From: DAISIL01 sp036822015
GTDB taxonomy: Bacteria > Bacteroidota > Bacteroidia > Cytophagales > Bernardetiaceae
Direction: 5' to 3'
DNA: 40,727 nucleotides
Assembly: GCA_036822015.1 (NCBI GenBank)
Contig: DAISIL010000025.1
Span: 1-40,727 of the forward strand
Position numbers and translations under genes: made by a program
The notes under the pieces: generated by a model
The model's input: only the letters and a program-made list of their open reading frames with translations
Database searches by the model: none
Told to the model about the DNA's origin: nothing
Part shown: positions 35,006 through 40,727 of the stretch, piece after piece
Layout of the letters: every line of letters starts with the position of its first letter
How positions within the stretch are numbered: position 1 is the first letter of the stretch

Positions 35006-35170
35006 ATGCAAAATCAACAAACGATTGGCGAAATTCTGGGCGGCGTACTGGGAAGGTTTAGCTCTTCTGGTACTCGGACACTTGCCCTCTCTTCCTTTTC
35101 CCCCTCCCCCCTGGTTGCCTCTTTTTCCCCTCCCCTCCTTTTTTACGGTTGTTGTTGTCCTTGTTGTTGA
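35006..35170 (+). CDS. Possible small Cys-rich protein
   Basis: 54 residues, MQNQQTIGEILGGVLGRF followed by a Ser/Pro/Leu stretch and ending YGCCCPCC. It is the only candidate gene in the 417-bp space between the DUF4139 gene and metY. The N-terminal helix and the five closing cysteines look designed, but the middle is encoded by a C/T-rich run that is open in other frames too. No good promoter or ribosome site is seen. A lost or frameshifted gene is an alternative. The remaining spacer has only a weak stem (35211-35229) and a partial -7 box TATCTTTT (35249-35256) before metY. Confidence 0.35.
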   Translation: MQNQQTIGEILGGVLGRFSSSGTRTLALSSFSPSPLVASFSPPLLFYGCCCPCC

Positions 35171-35295
35171 TCCCCCGCTTTGATTAGCTTTTAGTTTGTG
35201 CCGTTTGCTCGGATCGTTTGTAGCGATCTGAATAAGGCTGGTTCTTATTATCTTTTTCTATCAACAATAGTTTAATTTCTAAACAACAACCGATT

Positions 35296-36612
35296 ATGTC
35301 TAATTATCGTTTTGAAACCCTTCAGTTGCACGCCGGACAAGAAGAAGTCGAAGGTAGCACCCGCTCCCGTGCCGTGCCAATTTATCAAACAACCTCTTAC
35401 ACTTTCAAGGATGCCGAACATGCGGCTAACCTCTTTGCCCTCAAAGAGTTTGGTAACATCTATACCCGCATCATGAACCCCACCAACGATGCTTTTGAGA
35501 AGCGTATTGCGGCTTTGGAGGGAGGTGTAGCGGCATTGGCTACGGCATCTGGACAGGCGGCGCAATTCATTGCACTCAATAACATTTTGCAAGCCGGAGA
35601 TAACTTTGTGAGTTCGTCTAATCTTTATGGCGGAACTTACAACCAATTCAAGGTGGCTTTTAAGCGGCTTGGTGTGGAGGTGCGCTTTGCTGATGGACAT
35701 GATCCTGATAGCATTGCTGCCCTGATTGATGAAAACACAAAGGCCGTGTATATCGAGACCATCGGCAACCCCAGTTTTGGTGTACCTGATTTTGAGGCGA
35801 TTGCGGCAGTAGCCCACGCCCATGACATCCCGCTCGTTGTAGATAATACTTTTGGAGCAGGCGGTTTTTTGGTACGTCCCATCGAACATGGAGCCGACAT
35901 CGTTACAGCATCAGCCACCAAATGGATCGGCGGGCATGGCACCAGCATCGGAGGTGTCATCGTCGATTCGGGTAAGTTTAACTGGGGTAATGGCAAGTTT
36001 CCCCAATTTACCGAGCCTTCGGAGGGCTATCACGGGCTAAAATTTTGGGAAGTCTTTGGTAGTGATGGGCCTTTCGGCAACATCGCCTTTATCATTCGGG
36101 CGCGTGTGGAGGGACTACGAGACTTTGGGCCAGCTTTGAGTCCATTCAATGCCTTTTTATTATTGCAAGGATTGGAAACGCTTTCTTTGCGCGTAGAGCG
36201 GCACGTCTCCAATGCCCTTGAGTTGGCGCGTTGGTTGGAGGCGCATCCGGCGGTGCGTCGGGTGAGCTACCCAGGTTTGGAGAGCCACCCCGATCATCAG
36301 ATCGCCCAAAAATACCTCAAGCGCGGCTTTGGTGGCGTACTTTCGTTTGAGCTAGATGGCGAGAAAGAGCAGGCCTCGGCATTGGTGCAGGCCTTAAAGC
36401 TGGTCAGCCATTTGGCGAACGTGGGCGATGCCAAGACGCTCATCATCCATCCAGCCTCTACGACGCATCAGCAGTTGAGCGATGCCGAGCAGCAGTCGGC
36501 CGGCGTTACGCCAACGCTCCTTCGTGTCTCGGTGGGTATCGAACACATCGAGGACATCAAAGGCGATTTTGCGCAGGCCATCGAAAAAGTCCTGGCCCCG
36601 GTACTGGTCTAA
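35296..36612 (+). CDS. metY: O-acetylhomoserine sulfhydrylase (aminocarboxypropyltransferase)
   Basis: 438 residues, typical length for MetY and longer than MetB. It makes homocysteine from O-acetylhomoserine and sulfide with PLP. The PLP Lys is Lys209 (TASATKWIGGHGTSIGG). IYTRIMNPTNDAFEKRIAAL, SSSNLYGGTYNQF and ETIGNPSFGVPDFEAIA are family marks. The partner metX follows 69 bp later, separated by a hairpin. A small DUF or SAM riboswitch was looked for in the leader and not recognised. Confidence 0.96.
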   Translation: MSNYRFETLQLHAGQEEVEGSTRSRAVPIYQTTSYTFKDAEHAANLFALKEFGNIYTRIMNPTNDAFEKRIAALEGGVAALATASGQAAQFIALNNILQAGDNFVSSSNLYGGTYNQFKVAFKRLGVEVRFADGHDPDSIAALIDENTKAVYIETIGNPSFGVPDFEAIAAVAHAHDIPLVVDNTFGAGGFLVRPIEHGADIVTASATKWIGGHGTSIGGVIVDSGKFNWGNGKFPQFTEPSEGYHGLKFWEVFGSDGPFGNIAFIIRARVEGLRDFGPALSPFNAFLLLQGLETLSLRVERHVSNALELARWLEAHPAVRRVSYPGLESHPDHQIAQKYLKRGFGGVLSFELDGEKEQASALVQALKLVSHLANVGDAKTLIIHPASTTHQQLSDAEQQSAGVTPTLLRVSVGIEHIEDIKGDFAQAIEKVLAPVLV

Positions 36613-36624
36613 CCCTTCATCCTT

Positions 36625-36655
36625 GCTCCTCGGTACGCTTACCCGAGGGGCATTT
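36625..36655 (+). terminator. Hairpin between metY and metX
   Basis: A 9-bp stem (GCTCCTCGG at 36625-36633, CCGAGGGGC at 36643-36651, one T-G pair) with a 9-base loop is followed by ATTTT. The T run is short, so it may be a partial terminator or an attenuator that lowers metX relative to metY, or an mRNA-stability hairpin. Confidence 0.55.
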
Positions 36656-36681
36656 TCCCATCCATTAAAGCAATTTTTCCG

Positions 36682-37743
36682 ATGCAAAAATATATCTCTT
36701 CCCAGCCCTTCCCACTCGAGTCAGGGGGCATTTTGCCGAGTTTAGAAATTGGTTATCAGACATTTGGCGAACGCAATGCCAAATGTGATAACGTCCTTTG
36801 GGTCTTTCACGCCCTGACGGCCAACGCAGATGTCTCCGACTGGTGGCATGGTCTTTTTGGTGCAGGTAAGGCACTAGACCCCAGCCGTTACTTCATCGTT
36901 TGTGCCAACGTTTTGGGGTCTTGCTACGGCAGTTCCAATCCTACGAGCCAAGATCCACGGACGGGTAAGCCTTACTACGGCAACTTCCCGCGCCTGGTTA
37001 CGATACGCGATATGGTGCAGGCACATCGTCTGCTGGCCCAGCACTTGGGCATCCAACAAATTGCCCTCGGCATTGGAGGTTCTCTCGGTGGGCAGCAGTT
37101 GCTGGAGTGGGCAGTACAGGAACCCGAGCGGTTTGAGCGGATACTACCCATTGCCACCAACGCTAAGCATTCCCCTTGGGGAATTGCCTTCAACGAGTCC
37201 CAACGCCTGGCCCTCGAAGCTGATCCTACCCTGTGGTATCCCTCTCGTCTGGCCGGCAAAGCAGGACTAAAAGCTGCTCGAGCGATGGCCTTGCTCTCTT
37301 ACCGTAACTATCAGACCTATCAATATTCGCAAGCTGATACCGAAGATACCTTGCAAGATTTTAAAGCCGTATCTTACCAACGCTATCAGGGGGATAAACT
37401 CGTAGCGCGGTTTCATGCCCAGTCGTACTACGTGCTTTCCAAAGCCATGGATGCCCACGATGTTGGGCGCGGTCGTGGGGGCGTAGCCGAGGCTCTGGCT
37501 CGTGTACAGGCACAAGCCAGAGTGGTTGGGATACGATCAGATGTACTCTTTCCGATTGAGGAACAGCAACTTATCGCGCAAGTGATCCCAAATGCGCAGT
37601 ATGTCGAAATTGACTCGGACTACGGACACGATGGTTTTTTGATCGAGTGGGAACTCCTGAACGCGATTGTACTGGATTTTTTGTCTCCAATCGCCAGCAA
37701 AAACCAAAAATTTGAACGCAATCCTCTGCGCATCAGTGCCTAA
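36682..37743 (+). CDS. metX: Homoserine O-acetyltransferase
   Basis: 353 residues, alpha/beta-hydrolase fold. It acetylates homoserine with acetyl-CoA, giving the substrate of MetY. The catalytic triad is Ser134 (IGGSLGGQQLLEW), Asp287 (GIRSDVLFP) and His316 (DYGHDGFLIE). HALTANADVSDWW and VLGSCYGSSNPTS are conserved stretches. The family includes succinyltransferases; the choice of acyl donor cannot be settled by eye, though pairing with MetY favours acetyl. The 3' end overlaps hisC by 11 bp. Confidence 0.95.
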   Translation: MQKYISSQPFPLESGGILPSLEIGYQTFGERNAKCDNVLWVFHALTANADVSDWWHGLFGAGKALDPSRYFIVCANVLGSCYGSSNPTSQDPRTGKPYYGNFPRLVTIRDMVQAHRLLAQHLGIQQIALGIGGSLGGQQLLEWAVQEPERFERILPIATNAKHSPWGIAFNESQRLALEADPTLWYPSRLAGKAGLKAARAMALLSYRNYQTYQYSQADTEDTLQDFKAVSYQRYQGDKLVARFHAQSYYVLSKAMDAHDVGRGRGGVAEALARVQAQARVVGIRSDVLFPIEEQQLIAQVIPNAQYVEIDSDYGHDGFLIEWELLNAIVLDFLSPIASKNQKFERNPLRISA

Positions 37744-38794
37744 GTAGTTTTTCCAGGCACAAAAGCAGGGCTTCGTTTTCTGCTTTTGTGCCAATGGAAA
37801 TCCGCAATCCGTTTTGGCAGTGCAACTCGTGGGAGCGATCGCGGACAACAAACCCCGCCTCAAGCAATCCTTCGTACAGGGGACGTGCCGGACGATCAAA
37901 GCGAACCAGCAGAAAGTTAGCCTGGGAAGGAATCACAGAGGCAACGCCGGATAAGGTTTGGAGATGCAAAAAAAGGCGGTTTCGTTCGGTAACGATCTGA
38001 TGAACAAAGGTTTCCTTTTCCTTCACCTGTTCGAGGGCTTGGATGGCTAGCGTTTGTGTAACCCCACTGATGTTGTAAGGCGGTTTGATTTTGGTCAAGA
38101 AGGCAATCAGTTCAGGACTGGCAAAAGCCATCCCGAGGCGTAAGCCGGCCAAGCCCCAGGCTTTGGAAAAGGTGCGTAGAATGACCAGATTTTTTAGCTC
38201 CTTGAGCAAGGGGACACCTGAAGCAGTACCTGAAAAATCTTGATAGGCTTCATCCAAAATAACTAATCCATGAAAAGATTGTGTTATTTGATAGATGTCA
38301 TCAAGAGCAATCGTGTTTCCAGTTGGATTATTGGGTGAGCAGAAAAAAATCATCTTCGTTCTTGGTGTAATCGAAGCCTGTATTTTCTCTAAGTCAGGGG
38401 ATAGATCAGACCTAAGCGGTACTTCAACAACCTCAATTTGGTTGAGGTTTGCCGATACGCGATACATGCCGTAGGTAGGCGGCAAGACGATGATTTGATC
38501 CTCTGCTGGCGTGCATACCAGCCGCATCAGGAGGTCGATGGCTTCATCACTTCCATTACCCAAAAAGACCTGATTTGAACTAATTCCTTCATAATCAGCG
38601 ACTTTTGATTTCAGGTCTAGCTGTAAAGGGTCGGGATAGCGGTTCCAGGGGCCACCGCCCACGGCTCCCAAATTGTTTTCGTTGGCATCCAAGAATACCA
38701 TTCCATTTCCCCTAAACTCGTCGCGGGCAGAGCGGTAGGGCTTCATGTGTAAGAGATGTGGACGCACCAGGGCATCCAAAGAAAAACCAGGCAT
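37733..38794 (-). CDS. hisC: Histidinol-phosphate aminotransferase
   Basis: 353 residues, class I/II PLP aminotransferase. It makes histidinol phosphate in histidine synthesis and may also act on aromatic amino acids. The PLP Lys is Lys211 (TFSKAWGLAGLRLG). LDANENNLG, NRYPDP, LGNGSDEAIDLLMRL and SPNNPTGN match HisC. It is not in a his operon here: it follows an unknown gene by 11 bp on the minus strand. Its stop overlaps metX by 11 bp. Confidence 0.94.
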   Translation of the reverse strand: MPGFSLDALVRPHLLHMKPYRSARDEFRGNGMVFLDANENNLGAVGGGPWNRYPDPLQLDLKSKVADYEGISSNQVFLGNGSDEAIDLLMRLVCTPAEDQIIVLPPTYGMYRVSANLNQIEVVEVPLRSDLSPDLEKIQASITPRTKMIFFCSPNNPTGNTIALDDIYQITQSFHGLVILDEAYQDFSGTASGVPLLKELKNLVILRTFSKAWGLAGLRLGMAFASPELIAFLTKIKPPYNISGVTQTLAIQALEQVKEKETFVHQIVTERNRLFLHLQTLSGVASVIPSQANFLLVRFDRPARPLYEGLLEAGFVVRDRSHELHCQNGLRISIGTKAENEALLLCLEKLLRH

Positions 38795-38805
38795 GGGTCT
38801 TGTGT

Positions 38806-39303
38806 TTAGTGTACAGAAAGCATCAATACCTCACTGGGTAGCAATACTTCCAAAATATTCATGAGGGCATCTTTTTTTTCCAAGAAAACCCAATCTTCCC
38901 CCTCTGGCGACTGTATGGCGTAGAGTTGTCCGTGGGTTTGTATCACAAAAATAGACTTTTTGGGGTCATAGATGACATTTTCTTTACCGTAGGTCGCCAC
39001 AAAAAAAGATTCGGCTAGATCGGAGAACGCACTACCGATAAGCATTTCAAAATAATACAGAACGAGTATATAATTTTGTTCGTTCACCATGATCGGATTA
39101 CTACAATTTAAATATCGAATATTTTGGATATGATTACTTTCATCAGATAATTGATCGCGAAGCAACTGGCGTAGCTGCTCTTCGGGAACATAACGAAATA
39201 AGCCCGGATGTAATTTTTGTAGCAGGGACTCGGCATCCCGACGTTCAAAAGCCGCAAAATAATCATTCAGGGATTGCTGGAGCGTTTCGGGTAGATCGTT
39301 CAT
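38806..39303 (-). CDS. Hypothetical cytosolic protein
   Basis: 165 residues. No signal peptide or membrane segment. The N-terminal helix LNDYFAAFERRDAESLLQKL resembles the start of NTF2/SnoaL-like folds, but the rest (YLNCSNPIMVNEQNYILVLY, KKSIFVIQTHGQLYAIQS) is not diagnostic. Its ATG lies inside the end of the voltage-sensor-like gene with a 41-bp overlap, and hisC follows after 11 bp, so the three are probably one transcript. I do not recognise the family. Confidence 0.75.
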   Translation of the reverse strand: MNDLPETLQQSLNDYFAAFERRDAESLLQKLHPGLFRYVPEEQLRQLLRDQLSDESNHIQNIRYLNCSNPIMVNEQNYILVLYYFEMLIGSAFSDLAESFFVATYGKENVIYDPKKSIFVIQTHGQLYAIQSPEGEDWVFLEKKDALMNILEVLLPSEVLMLSVH

Positions 39304-40303
39304 GTTCTAGTTTTAATTTCCATTGCTTAATTTTGACATGACTTTTAATCTCTTCTAGGCTCTCCTGGAATACCCGATCAATGATTTGTTTCAGTTCGGG
39401 GTCTTCTTCAATCGAGAGCAGAGCATCAAAACTGACGGCCGTTAGCTCATCCAGAAAGTTATTGTGGGGATCGGTAGCCAGGTCAGAGATCACGCGATCA
39501 ATGGTGCGGAAGACAATATCGGCGACGGCATCCTGGAGCATCTGGGTCATCACACCTCCCAAAATTGGAAAACGATCAATCAAAGATACCTCCCAGTTAC
39601 GATCCACGGACTCTGTAACACGCTCATAAAGATAGCTTTTGATAGTCTCACGGTGTTCTTGATAAGCTAAGGCGGTAGTGTGGCGCAGGCGTTGGGCAAG
39701 CCACTCGGTGATGGCTTGCTTCTCCGGCTCAACGACATTTTCCAGAATTTGACCCGTTACGGGATGCCCGTCTTTGAGTTCTGTTTGAATGCCATTGATG
39801 ACATTGACAATCACCCGATCCGAGACCTCCTCAACAAAAATCTCAAAAATTTGTATCACCTTACGGTAGAGGTAGGTTTGTGTGAAATCAATAACTTCAT
39901 ACTGTTGAAGGCGATACAGGATCGCAAAAAATCTCAAAAATCGCAAGATACGAAACGACTCAAAGGGCAGGCATCCCAGTACGTCGTACCAGTGGATGAA
40001 GGGATAAAAGTACCAACGTTCGTAACTTCTTTGATAGATTGCCCAGGCCCAACGCAAGGTGATCTCTCCTAAATAAATGCTCACAAACAACAAATCATAG
40101 AACAAAAAAGGCTTATATAGGTAGTCTTGCAAGAATGTATGCGCAGGTGGGACGTACTCGAGTAGTAGCGTATTGATAAGGTATGTATCAAAAAGCCAAT
40201 TTAAAATGATAATAACAAAATGTAAACTCACCAGTGCCAACATGGATAAATCCACGATGAACCAGAATAGGTTTTGATCGCGATAAAGATTTTTGAGTTT
40301 CAT
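39263..40303 (-). CDS. Voltage-sensor-like membrane protein without a pore domain
   Basis: 346 residues. Four N-terminal membrane segments match S1-S4 of voltage-gated channels: S1 ~12-38, S2 ~66-90 with Glu80 and Arg84 (YLGEITLRW), S3 ~98-113 with Asp107 (FIHWYDVLG), and S4 ~117-133 with Arg118, 121, 124 and 131 (FRILRFLRFFAILYR). No S5-pore-S6 follows. Instead there is a soluble, acidic and helical ~200-residue region with repeated VIVNVI/DIVFRTID-like segments. It could be a VSD-only protein (proton channel or sensor) or a decayed ion channel. Annotation pipelines may call it an ion transporter. TATCTTCG lies at 40309-40316, 5 bases before the ATG. Confidence 0.85.
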   Translation of the reverse strand: MKLKNLYRDQNLFWFIVDLSMLALVSLHFVIIILNWLFDTYLINTLLLEYVPPAHTFLQDYLYKPFLFYDLLFVSIYLGEITLRWAWAIYQRSYERWYFYPFIHWYDVLGCLPFESFRILRFLRFFAILYRLQQYEVIDFTQTYLYRKVIQIFEIFVEEVSDRVIVNVINGIQTELKDGHPVTGQILENVVEPEKQAITEWLAQRLRHTTALAYQEHRETIKSYLYERVTESVDRNWEVSLIDRFPILGGVMTQMLQDAVADIVFRTIDRVISDLATDPHNNFLDELTAVSFDALLSIEEDPELKQIIDRVFQESLEEIKSHVKIKQWKLKLEHERSTRNAPAIPE

Positions 40304-40308
40304 AGAAA

Positions 40309-40316
40309 CGAAGATA
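40309..40316 (-). promoter_or_regulatory. Candidate -7 box next to the voltage-sensor-like gene start
   Basis: TATCTTCG on the minus strand (7/8 match to TAnnTTTG) ends 5 bases before the ATG at 40303, implying a leaderless or very short-leader transcript. Confidence 0.4.
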
Positions 40317-40393
40317 CAATTTTAATTAAAAAAGCAACCAAAATAATTCAAGCCGCGTAAAAACATAAACAAACCTTCATGTATTCATCTGTT

Positions 40394-40696
40394 ATGAGAC
40401 TTCTAATTGTGTTAAGCCTGGAGGCTTATCGAAAAGATGTAGAACGCATTTTTGCTGCGCAAAAAATTTCCGTGTATAGCGGTATTGATATTCAGGGTTT
40501 TCGTCCTGGTACATCGTCGTCGTTCAATAGCTGGTTTGGTAGCAAAAATACGGGTATCTACTCGTTGATGCAGTTTGCCTTTGTGCCAGAGGATCAGGCA
40601 GATGGCTTATTGGAAAGCATCCGTCATCACAACACAGCCGAGGATTTAGCACATCCGATTCACGCTTTTGAGATGGCGGTTTCGCGTTTTGTATAG
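40394..40696 (+). CDS. Small PII-like (ferredoxin-fold) protein
   Basis: 100 residues from the ATG at 40394; an earlier in-frame ATG at 40379 adds five residues. The pattern MRLLIVLSLEAYRKDVERIF, KISVYSGIDIQGF, GIYSLMQFAFVPEDQADGLL, HPIHAFEMAVSRFV fits a beta-alpha-beta-beta-alpha-beta fold as in PII/CutA-type proteins. The PII T-loop sequence and uridylylated Tyr are not recognisable. Similar small proteins in this phylum sit near heavy-metal efflux genes, from memory; the next gene is outside the window. Confidence 0.75.
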   Translation: MRLLIVLSLEAYRKDVERIFAAQKISVYSGIDIQGFRPGTSSSFNSWFGSKNTGIYSLMQFAFVPEDQADGLLESIRHHNTAEDLAHPIHAFEMAVSRFV

Positions 40697-40716
40697 GCAG
40701 AACGCACATTTTTTGC

Positions 40717-40724
40717 TACCTTTG
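40717..40724 (+). promoter_or_regulatory. -7 box of a gene beyond the right edge
   Basis: TACCTTTG is an exact TAnnTTTG match three bases before the window ends, after the PII-like stop. It probably serves the next plus-strand gene. Confidence 0.5.
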
Positions 40725-40727
40725 CGC

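Noticed and set aside
35001..35183. Alternative 60-residue reading in the metY upstream spacer
   Set aside because: Hydrophobic Pro/Phe/Leu/Val run produced by the C/T-rich stretch; less plausible than the overlapping Cys-rich frame, which is itself uncertain.
35171..35295. Possible SAM riboswitch upstream of metY
   Set aside because: The leader has only a 5-6-bp stem (35211-35229) and lacks the conserved segments of SAM-I or SAM-II elements that I know.
1..40727. CRISPR arrays, tRNA/rRNA genes, insertion sequences and phage genes
   Set aside because: Looked for and not seen: no spaced direct repeats, no cloverleaf or rRNA motifs, no transposase or integrase signatures.

Overview
The window reads as a chromosomal segment of a member of the Bacteroidota, probably a Cytophagia/Saprospiria-type aerobe. 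The evidence is a SusC/SusD outer-membrane pair, a second TonB receptor followed by a DUF4249 lipoprotein, a Lacal_2735-type small protein, SPOR-domain envelope proteins, and upstream boxes of the Bacteroidota type TAnnTTTG with almost no Shine-Dalgarno sequences. I cannot name a species. There are no rRNA or tRNA genes, CRISPR arrays, transposases or phage genes. The only assembly defect is a 10-N gap at 32125-32134.

Layout from left to right. 32-66 is a long perfect hairpin. A TerB-like protein (minus) is divergent from a zinc-ribbon membrane protein plus folD. A minus-strand run ccmF-recO-pyrF (ATGA overlap and 2-bp spacing) is followed by hmgA with its own promoter box. Next come a periplasmic-binding-fold protein, a small secreted protein and trmB (plus). 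A minus-strand respiratory and chromosome block follows: Lacal_2735 protein, cox subunit III, cox subunit IV, a clear terminator, then SCO-like, scpA and a TroA/ZnuA-type metal-binding lipoprotein. A thioredoxin-fold exported protein has a textbook TTTG-N19-TAACTTTG promoter.

15942-20799 is a tightly packed plus-strand cassette of five genes: a Hydin-type lipoprotein, two tandem paralogous secreted proteins with a Ca-loop-like motif and a C-terminal SPOR-like domain, a PTPS/QueD homologue lacking the usual Cys, and a PLP decarboxylase. This is the most unusual part of the window. On the other strand lie marR, susC, susD and a BCCT transporter, which look like one uptake unit for a small osmolyte- or betaine-like compound. 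27992-33225 is a second uptake unit: STN-TonB receptor, MG2/plug-like protein and DUF4249 lipoprotein, with start and stop codons touching or overlapping.

The right part holds a DUF4139 (MuiA-like) protein, a 417-bp spacer with a possible Cys-rich peptide, metY and metX (direct sulfhydrylation route to methionine, with a hairpin between them), and a minus-strand group of a voltage-sensor-like membrane protein, an unknown protein and hisC. It ends with a small PII-like protein and the promoter of a gene beyond the window. Overall the organism appears to be an aerobic heterotroph that makes c-type cytochromes, has a cytochrome/quinol oxidase, degrades tyrosine through homogentisate, and takes up nutrients by TonB-dependent systems.
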